Assembly (NCBI RefSeq): GCF_016056275.1
Contig: NZ_JAECZA010000005.1
Span: 40,270-104,269 of the forward strand
Direction of reading: 5' to 3'
Length of the DNA stretch: 64,000 bases
From: Dendronalium phyllosphericum CENA369
GTDB taxonomy: Bacteria > Cyanobacteriota > Cyanobacteriia > Cyanobacteriales > Nostocaceae
Of the stretch, positions 18,309 to 25,818 are shown one piece after another. Position numbers and translations under genes: made by a program. The notes under the pieces are model-generated. The model saw only the letters and a list, made by a program, of their open reading frames with translations. It had not been told where the DNA came from and did no database searches. The number at the start of each line of letters is the position of its first letter. Position 1 is the first letter of the stretch.

Positions 18309-18483
18309 GTATAAGTAACATTTTATTTACGGCATTTCAAATGAGTTATGAACTTTATTACATGATAAAATTTATACTTAAAACACTGTAATTTAATCTA
18401 GGAGTAATAATATGAATACATTTTAACTTGGTGTAGTAGAAACATTTCTATCTGTAAACATAAATAAAAGTAAATTATCAACT

Positions 18484-19578
18484 ATGAGTTCTCAATTAGA
18501 AATTACAGATGAACGTAAAGAAAACGCTGAAGCAGAAATTCGTGACAAAACAAAGCGTGTTGACTACAACACCTTAGAATATCCCATAGAAGTGATTGTT
18601 CAAAAATACTTAGATGGAAAAGATGAAGACGAAAATGAATTATTTATTCCAGACTATCAACGAGAAATGGCTTGGGATGAAGATAGACAATCAAAATTCA
18701 TCGAATCTGTAATGTTAGGTTTACCAATCCCCTCTATTTTTGTTGCTGATATATCAGGTTCAGACGATTTAGCACGTTTAGAAATTATAGATGGAACCCA
18801 ACGTATTCGGACTTTAGCTAATTTTATTAACAATGAGCTAAAATTACAAAATCTTAAGAAATTGGAGAATCTGAATGGGTTTACTTTTCGAGATTTACCG
18901 TTACCACGTCAAAGACGTTTTAATAGAACCACGATGAGAATGATTCAATTAACAGAAGAAGCAGATGAAGAAATTAGAAGGGATCTTTTTGAGAGAATCA
19001 ATAGTGGTAGTGTTGAATTGAATGAAATGGAGAAACGAAGGGGATCTCAACCAGGAAAGTTTCTCGATTTAATTGAGGAATTGTCAAAAGAACAACAATT
19101 TCGTGCTTTATGCTCTTTTACTGAAATTCAAATAAATAAGAGAGATCCACAGGAATTTATTCTACGCTTTTTTGCATTTTTAAATAATTATAGAAACTAC
19201 CCTGGTAAAAGTAATATTCATAAGTTTTTAGATGATTATTTAAAACAAGAAAATGAATCAAAAACATTAGATATTAATGTGTATAAAGATGAATTTTCTT
19301 CAATGCTGCATTTTGTTACAAAATATTTTCCAGATGCTTTGCATACTTACGTAAAGAGCAAGAATCGCTACGAACCTACAACTAGAATTAAGTTTGAATC
19401 TATTACAGTGGGAGTTGCTCTAGCATTAAGAAAATATCCGACATTAATACTAAAATCTACCAGTTTTTTAGATTCTGAGGAATTTAAAAAATTAACAAAA
19501 TCTGATGCAAGTAGTTCGCAAAATAAAGTTATTAATCGTATTGAGTATGTTCGCGATCAGCTTTTAGGTAATTCATGA
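18484..19578 (+). CDS. DUF262 (GmrS/ParB-like) domain protein
   Basis: 364 residues. The N-terminal half matches DUF262: PDYQREMAWDEDRQSKFIES (~57-76), the signature IIDGTQRIRTLANF (~101-114) and FERINSGSVELNEMEKR (~169-185). In GmrSD-type and BrxU-type restriction enzymes this domain binds or hydrolyses nucleotides and works with a DUF1524 HNH nuclease. Here no HNH domain is present and the protein is short, so the domain stands alone. The gene overlaps the following HEPN gene by 4 bp (ATGA), indicating translational coupling. It is more AT-rich than the neighbouring housekeeping genes, consistent with transfer. Confidence 0.8.
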   Translation: MSSQLEITDERKENAEAEIRDKTKRVDYNTLEYPIEVIVQKYLDGKDEDENELFIPDYQREMAWDEDRQSKFIESVMLGLPIPSIFVADISGSDDLARLEIIDGTQRIRTLANFINNELKLQNLKKLENLNGFTFRDLPLPRQRRFNRTTMRMIQLTEEADEEIRRDLFERINSGSVELNEMEKRRGSQPGKFLDLIEELSKEQQFRALCSFTEIQINKRDPQEFILRFFAFLNNYRNYPGKSNIHKFLDDYLKQENESKTLDINVYKDEFSSMLHFVTKYFPDALHTYVKSKNRYEPTTRIKFESITVGVALALRKYPTLILKSTSFLDSEEFKKLTKSDASSSQNKVINRIEYVRDQLLGNS

Positions 19579-20288
19579 GAAGTATATTATTTCAAAATTT
19601 TGATGAACTCGCTCAAGAAGTTAGTAAATACTTTTTATTTTTGAAAAACCTAGAGCAAGGTTCAATTCTGTTAAGTATGGGTAATGCTAACAATATTAAA
19701 ACTAAACCAATAAACAATGATTTAGAAAAAACTCTTAAAGCAACAGGATATTTGTTACTCTACAACCTAGTTGAAGCTACAATGCGTAATGCTATTGAAA
19801 CAATTTTTGATGAATTAATAACTCAAAGAGTTTCTTTTGATGAAGTGAGAGAAGAAATAAGAAAAATTATTATTAATCATGTTAGAGATAAAGATATACA
19901 ATCCACAGATGCTCTTTTACTAGGTCTCCAAAATATTTCAGTTGATATTATATCAGTTACCTTTGATGCTCTTGTTAAGAAAGAGAATAAGAAAAGACTA
20001 TTTTCAGGTAATGTAGATGCACGAGAAATAAGAAATACAGCAAAACTTTATGGATTTTCATCACAAACTAATAATATCAGAACTAGAGATGGCAGTGATT
20101 TATTAACAATTAAAACGAATAGAAACGATTTAGCACATGGTTTTAAGTCATTTGAGGAAGTTGGCAGAAACGCTACTGCTGATGAGTTATTGAAAATTCA
20201 AAAAAGTGTTAGATACTATTTAAGAGAAATATTAGAGAATATAGAGACGTATTTATCTAACAAAGAATATTTAAAGGTTGTTCTTTAA
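19575..20288 (+). CDS. HEPN-domain protein, MAE_28990/MAE_18760-like (putative RNase)
   Basis: 237 residues, largely helical. It contains the HEPN catalytic signature R-X4-H as TNRNDLAHGF (~181-190), preceded by a helix around YLLLYNLVEATMRNAIETIF, as in the MAE_28990/MAE_18760-like HEPN families. HEPN proteins with an intact R-X4-H are usually metal-independent RNases in toxin or anti-phage systems. It is translationally coupled to the DUF262 gene. The last 13 codons and the stop lie inside a perfect 27-bp inverted repeat. Whether it acts as toxin or effector is inference. Confidence 0.7.
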   Translation: MRSILFQNFDELAQEVSKYFLFLKNLEQGSILLSMGNANNIKTKPINNDLEKTLKATGYLLLYNLVEATMRNAIETIFDELITQRVSFDEVREEIRKIIINHVRDKDIQSTDALLLGLQNISVDIISVTFDALVKKENKKRLFSGNVDAREIRNTAKLYGFSSQTNNIRTRDGSDLLTIKTNRNDLAHGFKSFEEVGRNATADELLKIQKSVRYYLREILENIETYLSNKEYLKVVL

Positions 20289-20309
20289 ATATTCTTTGTT
20301 AGATAAATA
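20250..20309. terminator. Perfect 27-bp inverted repeat over the HEPN gene stop codon
   Basis: The arm at 20250-20276 (TATTTATCTAACAAAGAATA plus TTTAAAG) is exactly complementary to 20283-20309, with a 6-nt loop GTTGTT; the stop codon is at 20286-20288. It is AT-rich and not followed by a T run, so it is not a classical terminator, but it would fold stably in RNA and could end or protect the transcript. Confidence 0.75.
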
Positions 20310-20499
20310 AAAATGGTTATTTAGAAACTTTTATGTTAGTCCTCCATAAAAGTTCTAGTTGAATAAAATGTATAATCTAAAATTACTAAATCAACAAAAA
20401 CTATAAGTAAATTTTATAATTAACTTGATGTTAAAAGTATAAGTTATTTTGAATACCAATTTAAATTTGCATCGTACTTCCCAAAGTTACATACAAACT

Positions 20500-20585
20500 T
20501 AACCCCACAACCCCCTTCCCTACTAGGGAAGGGGGAGAAATCTGACTCCCCTCTCCGCGTCGGAGAGGGGTTGGGGGAGAGGTCA
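20500..20585. repeat. Dispersed double-hairpin repeat, copy 1
   Basis: Starts TAACCCCACAACCCCCTTCC and ends GGGGGAGAGGTCA. It contains two hairpins: CCCCCTTCCC/GGGAAGGGGG and CCCCTCTCCG/CGGAGAGGGG. A second copy in the same orientation lies at 21044-21128, so the DUF559 gene is bracketed by them. The rest of 20310-20626 is AT-rich with no visible gene. Confidence 0.85.
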
Positions 20586-20626
20586 GCCATAATGTATGAA
20601 TCAACACAAGCCTTTATGCTTTACAC

Positions 20627-21046
20627 ATGAGCAATCCAACATCACAGCAACCCTCGCCACGGGAAGAGAAGGGAAATCGCAACATTGTTATTGGACAAAA
20701 AGTAAATCCAGTTAAACTACAACGTGCAAAAGAACTTCGTCGCCAAATGACACCAGAAGAAAAAATACTTTGGCAACATCTTCGTGCTAATCGCTTGCAT
20801 GGTTTACACTTTCGTCGTCAGCAAATCATTGATGGGTTTATTGCAGATTTCTACTGTCACGCGGCTAGATTAGTGATAGAAGTGGATGGAAAAATTCATG
20901 AACAACAAGCTGAATATGATGTAGAAAGAGGCAAAGTTTTGACAGGATGCGGACTGCGTTTGTTACGGATTAAAAATGAAGAAGTAAGACAGGAACTTGA
21001 TAAGGTTTTGATACTTATTTCTCAGGCTTGTTGTAAAGAAACCTAA
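20627..21046 (+). CDS. DUF559 family protein (Vsr/REase-fold-like)
   Basis: 139 residues. After a variable ~25-residue N-terminus comes a DUF559 domain: RAKELRRQMTPEEKILWQHL, RLHGLHFRRQQIIDGFIADF, LVIEVDGKIHEQQAEYDVER, GLRLLRIKNEEV. The conserved E-V-D-G and I-D-F-type acidic residues match the restriction-endonuclease-like fold related to Vsr mismatch nucleases; activity is unproven for most members. The TAA stop coincides with the first bases of a dispersed repeat. The gene is bracketed by direct copies of that repeat, which may have helped its mobility. Confidence 0.82.
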   Translation: MSNPTSQQPSPREEKGNRNIVIGQKVNPVKLQRAKELRRQMTPEEKILWQHLRANRLHGLHFRRQQIIDGFIADFYCHAARLVIEVDGKIHEQQAEYDVERGKVLTGCGLRLLRIKNEEVRQELDKVLILISQACCKET

Positions 21047-21128
21047 CCCCCCAACCCCCTTCCCTACGAGGGAAGGGGGAGAAATTTAGCTCCCCTCTCC
21101 GACGCGGAGAGGGGCTGGGGGAGAGGTC
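21044..21128. repeat. Dispersed double-hairpin repeat, copy 2
   Basis: Same family and orientation as 20500-20585 (CCCCCTTCCC/GGGAAGGGGG and CCCCTCTCCG/CGGAGAGGGG stems). Its first three bases are the stop codon of the DUF559 gene. Confidence 0.85.
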
Positions 21129-21194
21129 AATCCATGCGGATCGCCCTTACCATTCCTTAAGTGCAAAGTGCTGGCTCCTCAGCACTTTCTATAA

Positions 21195-21599
21195 CTAGCA
21201 TTGAACTAACTTTATCGGAATATACTGACTAAAATTCTCAAAATGTTTGTCTGTGGTTAGGATTTTATAATTTCTCCGAACGGCTGCGGCACAAATTAGT
21301 AAATCAGTGTTTGTACTTAGAATGCTCTGGCGATCGCAAGCATAATAAAACTCAGAAGCAAGTTCGTAGTCTTCGATATCTAACTCAAGATTCGGAAATG
21401 CATGGAGATAATTTTTCAGTATATTATATTGAGCTGTATGACGAATTCCCGAAAGTATTTCTTGTCTAATAGCACCCAGCAAAACAACTCGACCATCTGT
21501 AATTAAATCTCGAAACAATACAACATGGGATGAATGCTCAACTTTGGAATTGTGTCTGAGAGCTAAAAACCAAACTGATGTATCAACAATGACTTTCAC
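21195..21599 (-). CDS. PIN-domain toxin, VapC-like
   Basis: 134 residues. The PIN-domain acidic residues can be seen: MKVIVDTSVWFLAL (Asp6), IRQEILSGI (Glu), and STNTDLLICAAAVRRNYKIL followed by TTDKHF. VapC toxins are Mg-dependent RNases that cleave tRNA or rRNA when freed from the antitoxin. The gene overlaps its upstream antitoxin-like partner by 4 bp, the usual arrangement of type II toxin-antitoxin operons. Confidence 0.87.
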   Translation of the reverse strand: MKVIVDTSVWFLALRHNSKVEHSSHVVLFRDLITDGRVVLLGAIRQEILSGIRHTAQYNILKNYLHAFPNLELDIEDYELASEFYYACDRQSILSTNTDLLICAAAVRRNYKILTTDKHFENFSQYIPIKLVQC

Positions 21600-21796
21600 A
21601 TTCTTTGGCGCTGTTCTTTAAAGTCATAATTATCATCGTATTCAATTGTGCCGAATAGCTCTAAAATTTTCAACTGCTTTCGACGCTGCACATACTCTCG
21701 TAGTGCCTCTTCAATAACGGCACGTTTAGAAGTCTGACCACCAAGTTCCAGGGCTTCTTGAATTAAGTTTTCGACAACTTTGAGATTAGTATTCAT
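21596..21796 (-). CDS. VapB-type antitoxin
   Basis: 66 residues beginning MNTNLKVVENLIQEALELGG. The TSKRAVIEEALREYVQRRKQ helix-turn-helix-like stretch resembles the ribbon-helix-helix DNA-binding part of VapB antitoxins (DUF2191-like). The acidic C-terminus (YDDNYDFKEQRQRM) would wrap the toxin. It overlaps the PIN gene by 4 bp and probably autoregulates the operon. Confidence 0.8.
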   Translation of the reverse strand: MNTNLKVVENLIQEALELGGQTSKRAVIEEALREYVQRRKQLKILELFGTIEYDDNYDFKEQRQRM

Positions 21797-21932
21797 AAAA
21801 ATATTTTCTCATACAATGTGCATAGCGAACGATATGTGCTGACTCATCGCTCTACGTTTATGCCCAAGATACATTTACAGTATGGGAATATTACCTGATT
21901 AATTTGAAAACAGTAAAATAACGAGATCGGAC

Positions 21933-22172
21933 TTAAGTTTGTACGCTAAAATTATCCGGTTCGACTCCCCAATCGATCCAGCTAATAGCTTCTCTTGCCG
22001 ATGTCATTTCAGGTGGAACTCGTAAGATATGGATAAAGCCTGTACTCTGACAAGTCATTTTTAATACAACAATTGGTTCAAGTTCGATATCGTTATCTAT
22101 TTTTCATAGAATATATTCTTGCCAAGAATCTAATTCAACTGCTTGTAATTCACGGGTGACTCGATCGGAACC
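21933..22172 (-). pseudogene. C-terminal remnant of a cyanobacterial hypothetical gene with an in-frame stop
   Basis: Reads GSDRVTRELQAVELDSWQEY then IL, a TGA stop at 22104-22106, then KIDNDIELEPIVVLKMTC ... PPEMTSAREAISWIDWGVEP DNFSVQT and TAA. The frame is uninterrupted apart from that TGA, which is one base from TGG, and it lacks a start and N-terminus. It resembles the C-terminal end of DUF6745-like cyanobacterial proteins as I remember them. It is a decayed fragment next to the response-regulator gene. Confidence 0.6.
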
Positions 22173-22181
22173 AATACTTTA

Positions 22182-23588
22182 TCAAGTCAAATACATAAAG
22201 ACTATTTTTAATAATTCTGCCCGCGTAAAAGGTTTAGTCAAATACCCAGATGCCCCAACTAATCTAGCTTTTACTTTATCTACAATGCCTTTCTGACTTG
22301 TGACAAAAATAATAGGAGTTTTCTGAAATATTGAGTTATTTCGTATCAGCCGACATAATTCATAGCCATCAATTCCTGCCATATTTAGGTCTAGTAAAAT
22401 TAAGTCAGGTTTGTGTCTAATAATCGACATCACCGCTTTTAATGGGTCATCAATAGCAACCACAGAAAAACTTTCACTTTCTAAAAAACGGCTAATTTCT
22501 TTGAGAATTGTGGGGCTATCATCAACAGAAACAATTTTATAGACTTGTTTGGCAGGTACGGTAGCAGCCGTTACTCTTTCAAGAGGAAGATTTATGTTAT
22601 TTGATATTGTTAATTCCTGAATATTGTCTTTTAGAGGAGTAGAAATTTTTGCTAACTCCCGAACATTAGCTATATTTTCTATAGGAATATTTGTAAAATC
22701 TGGGGCAGCATTATTATCTTTTTCTAACACTACTGTGTCAACTAATTCTCTATCAAGTAATGCTGTTGTATATCTAGGAGATGATGACAATTGAGCTAAA
22801 TTCTTTGGTAATTTATCAAAGGGGGGGTCTGGTTGGTGCAATATAATCCCGCCTTGAATGATGTAAGGGTATAAATTTTTAGCCAGTTGGATTTCATCTT
22901 GATTCATGATCGCAGCAAGATGGCGCAAGCTGAAACCCTTCATCCAACTAGTTAAGTTTGGCTGGATGTCTGGAAAATTTTTGCTGTGTATCTCATTGCT
23001 AATCAACAGGTACGGACGCTGATAGGGAGAAGAAATGTGAGGCGATAATGACTGCCAACGCTGTATTTGCATTTGACAGTGAACTATCAGTTTTTCTACA
23101 TCTAGCCTGCAAATTTTTGCTACTGTCTGCTGCGAATTGCTTAATGAAAAAATACCTGTTTTGATTAATAGAAATGATTCCATCACTTCTTTAACCAATT
23201 CCTGAATCAGGACTGTGGCTTGTGTAGTATCTAAATGTCCTTCATTAATCAGCCAGTGAATAGCTTGATACTCAGAAGGTTGACTTATTTCAGCAGTGCG
23301 ATTTTCTGTAAACTGATTTTGTGAGTCGATTTCAAACATCAAGCGTAATTGGACGCGAGTTTCACTAGTCAGCCGAGGAATTTTATCGCTAAGGCGACGC
23401 AGATGGCGTTCGAGTCGATCGAAGGGTTCTACTGAATGGGTCGCATAAGTTATTGTCCCCTGCTCTAAGTAAATAGACCAGGTAACTGAGTTGCTCAAAA
23501 CTTGCAAACAAGTAGTTTCAGAACAACTAGATAACTGGCCTAACAAACTCTGGGGACGTAGTACCGTGAATGTACCAAAATTATTCAT
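22182..23588 (-). CDS. PatA/PixG-type response regulator (PATAN-like N-terminus, C-terminal receiver)
   Basis: 468 residues. The N-terminal ~110 residues (LLGQLSSCSETTCLQVLSNS, YLEQGTITYATH) resemble the DUF4388/PATAN region of cyanobacterial PatA-type regulators. A REC domain closes the protein (~350-468): VDDSPTILKEI, LILLDLNMAGIDGYEL with the phospho-acceptor Asp, IIFVTS, and LTKPF with the conserved Lys. Proteins of this layout act in phototaxis/pilus systems or heterocyst patterning. No cognate histidine kinase, CheW or pil genes are adjacent. It is divergent from a small gene starting 40 bp away. Confidence 0.82.
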   Translation of the reverse strand: MNNFGTFTVLRPQSLLGQLSSCSETTCLQVLSNSVTWSIYLEQGTITYATHSVEPFDRLERHLRRLSDKIPRLTSETRVQLRLMFEIDSQNQFTENRTAEISQPSEYQAIHWLINEGHLDTTQATVLIQELVKEVMESFLLIKTGIFSLSNSQQTVAKICRLDVEKLIVHCQMQIQRWQSLSPHISSPYQRPYLLISNEIHSKNFPDIQPNLTSWMKGFSLRHLAAIMNQDEIQLAKNLYPYIIQGGIILHQPDPPFDKLPKNLAQLSSSPRYTTALLDRELVDTVVLEKDNNAAPDFTNIPIENIANVRELAKISTPLKDNIQELTISNNINLPLERVTAATVPAKQVYKIVSVDDSPTILKEISRFLESESFSVVAIDDPLKAVMSIIRHKPDLILLDLNMAGIDGYELCRLIRNNSIFQKTPIIFVTSQKGIVDKVKARLVGASGYLTKPFTRAELLKIVFMYLT

Positions 23589-23627
23589 GTTTTGAAGTTA
23601 TTTTGAGAAATGTTACAGAAGGTAAGT

Positions 23628-23819
23628 ATGACAATGCAGTATCTTATTAGTTGTAATTTTTATCCTCAAAAAAAATATTTTTCTTTTGAAGAATATGTAC
23701 ATATATTAAAAAGTTCGTTGCGTGTAGAGCGATCGCGCGCTATGGATATTCTTTTTCGACTCAAGTTCTTAAAGCCAGGCCCTGAGACTTTTCATCCTGA
23801 GATGGTTGATTTCAATTAA
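23628..23819 (+). CDS. Small hypothetical protein
   Basis: 63 residues from the ATG at 23628, which has AGAAGG 6 bases upstream (in-frame start at 23610 is possible). The sequence MTMQYLISCNFYPQKKYFSF EEYVHIL ... RAMDILFRLKFLKPGPETFH has no known domain. A HIP1 octamer lies in frame. It is transcribed divergently from the PatA-like regulator. Moderate support only. Confidence 0.4.
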   Translation: MTMQYLISCNFYPQKKYFSFEEYVHILKSSLRVERSRAMDILFRLKFLKPGPETFHPEMVDFN

Positions 23820-24159
23820 TTTGTTTTATATAAACAATAAACTTTCTACATAAAATCTTTAACATTATGCATACGTAAATCTGCCTATCATTTATTTATG
23901 TTCTGTGTACTCTATATATATAGGTTAGTAGATTTACTCATGTAAACGATGCTAACTCCAGGTAAATACTGTTTCAGCTAAATTATGGTCAAGAATTGCT
24001 TCAATATTGTAAAAAAATCGCTAAGAAAAATCTCTTTAATAAAGATTCCAACAGCTACGACCAAACATCTACCTTTAGGCTCGTAAGCTCCGGAAACTAA
24101 ACTATATACTTTGAAAAAAGGAAAATAAAGCTTTGGACTATAACATAACACAAGAAGTT
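23820..24159. other. Intergenic, AT-rich leader of the TerY triad
   Basis: About 310-340 bp with ATATATATA stretches and no coding frame or clear repeat. It presumably holds the promoter of the vWA-PP2C-kinase operon; I cannot point to a specific -10/-35 with confidence. Confidence 0.4.
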
Positions 24160-24834
24160 ATGCACGATACCTTAAGACTTGATGAAGTAGTAGAGTTTGC
24201 TGAAAACCCAGAACCGCGTTGTCCTTGTGTATTGTTGCTAGACACATCTGGCTCGATGCAAGGAGAAGCGATAGAAGCTTTAAATCAAGGCTTACTGACC
24301 TTAAAAGATGAATTAGTGAAAAATTCCTTAGCTTCCAGACGGGTAGAGGTGGCGATCGTCACGTTTGATAGTCATGTGAACGTAGTGCAAGACTTTGTGA
24401 CTGCCGATCAATTCAATCCGCCCATCCTGACAGCCCAGGGATTAACGACTATGGGTATGGGAATTCATAAAGCTTTAGATATGATTCAAGAGCGCAAATC
24501 CCTGTATCGTGCCAACGGCATAGCTTACTACCGCCCTTGGGTATTCATGATTACTGATGGAGAGCCGCAGGGCGAACTAGAGCAGGTAGTAGAACAAGCG
24601 GCACAGCGCTTACAAGGAGATGAAGCTAATAAACGCGTAGCTTTTTTCTCCGTGGGTGTGGAAAATGCTAATATGGGGCGTTTAAATCAAATAGCTGTGC
24701 GTACACCTCTCAAACTCAAAGGACTAAACTTTATTGAAATGTTTGTTTGGTTATCGGCTAGTATGTCAGCGGTTTCCCATTCGCAAGTAGACGAACAGGT
24801 AGCACTACCACCGATAGGCTGGGGATCTATTTAA
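24160..24834 (+). CDS. TerY-like von Willebrand factor A domain protein
   Basis: 224 residues from the ATG at 24160; a TTG at 24133 with a better Shine-Dalgarno (AAGGA) would add nine residues. The vWA fold carries an intact MIDAS metal site: LLLDTSGSMQGEA, the Thr in LTTMGMGIH and MITDGEPQGE. It is followed within 50 bp by a PP2C phosphatase and then a Ser/Thr kinase. This is the TerY-phosphorylation triad described by comparative genomics of tellurite-resistance-type stress systems. The vWA protein probably binds partners in a Mg-dependent way. There is no signal peptide, so it is cytosolic. Confidence 0.88.
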   Translation: MHDTLRLDEVVEFAENPEPRCPCVLLLDTSGSMQGEAIEALNQGLLTLKDELVKNSLASRRVEVAIVTFDSHVNVVQDFVTADQFNPPILTAQGLTTMGMGIHKALDMIQERKSLYRANGIAYYRPWVFMITDGEPQGELEQVVEQAAQRLQGDEANKRVAFFSVGVENANMGRLNQIAVRTPLKLKGLNFIEMFVWLSASMSAVSHSQVDEQVALPPIGWGSI

Positions 24835-24883
24835 ATGCGATCGCGGCCTCATACTCACACAGCTAGCTGACAGAACATAATCT

Positions 24884-25666
24884 ATGAACACATCAAAACA
24901 GATTTCTCATTGGCGGGTAGTCGCCGCATCTGTCTGTGGCACAAGCCACATCAAAAACAAGCAGCTGTGTCAGGATGCCCACCACTGGCAGGTATTGCCG
25001 GGTAATGTGTTAGTGACCGCCGCCGCCGATGGAGCGGGTTCCGCCAGTCAGGGAAAAATCGGAGCGATGGTAGCTGTGGAAGCAGCGATCGAAAACTTAG
25101 CAATTCAAGAAATTACCACAGACTCCCTTAGCGATGATGCGATCGTTCAATCGCTGTTACATGAAGCTTTGTTAGCAGCCAAAAAAGCAGTGGAAGATGA
25201 GGCGGCGGCTTGTAGCAAACAGCCTCAAGATTTAGCAACTACCTTAATTATTACGATCGCTACACCAGACATGGCAGCAGCGGCCCAAATTGGTGATGGT
25301 TTGGCAGTGGTAAAGGATCGTCAAGGTAACTTAATTGCACTGACTATACCTAACAATGGCGAATACATCAACGAAACAACTTTTTTGACTTCACTGGATG
25401 CCATCGATACAGCCCAAATGAGATTGTGGCGCGAAGCAATAGTTAATGTTGCTGCCCTCACTGATGGTCTGCAAATGCTGGCTTTAAATATGGTTGTTGG
25501 CGAACCTCACAAACCGTTCTTTTTTCCTTTATTCGATTTTGTCAAGAACACCGAAGACAGGACAATCGCAAAAGAGCAGTTGGTGAAGTTTTTAAATTCG
25601 GAACGGATTACGCAACGTACCGATGACGATTTGACGCTAATTATTGCTGCCTTCAACAACACATAA
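24884..25666 (+). CDS. PP2C-family Ser/Thr phosphatase
   Basis: 260 residues. PP2C hallmarks are present: NKQLCQDAHHW (first metal Asp), TAAADGAGSASQGKIGAMVA (DG-x-G), AAAAQIGDGLAVVKDRQG (GD), ALTDGL and TDDDLTLII (final metal Asp). It should be a Mn/Mg-dependent phosphatase that reverses phosphorylation by the kinase encoded next. It lies 49 bp after the vWA gene and 152 bp before the kinase gene, in a probable operon, although CTGAGTG repeats (25688-25707) separate it from the kinase. Confidence 0.88.
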   Translation: MNTSKQISHWRVVAASVCGTSHIKNKQLCQDAHHWQVLPGNVLVTAAADGAGSASQGKIGAMVAVEAAIENLAIQEITTDSLSDDAIVQSLLHEALLAAKKAVEDEAAACSKQPQDLATTLIITIATPDMAAAAQIGDGLAVVKDRQGNLIALTIPNNGEYINETTFLTSLDAIDTAQMRLWREAIVNVAALTDGLQMLALNMVVGEPHKPFFFPLFDFVKNTEDRTIAKEQLVKFLNSERITQRTDDDLTLIIAAFNNT

Positions 25667-25818
25667 ACCTTTAGGAGTACTGATTGCTGAGTGCTGAGTG
25701 CTGAGTAACAATAGCTCCTCTGATGCCACTGATATTGAATCCTCATACCACTCAGCAATTTTTTGGGGATTCTGCAAATCTAGTCTCTTAAATAACTCCC
25801 GTTAACTGTAACTTTATC

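Noticed and set aside
18413..18427. Four-codon leader frame (ATGAATACATTTTAA) with a good Shine-Dalgarno before the DUF262 gene
   Set aside because: Too short to distinguish from chance; no attenuator-like structure follows.
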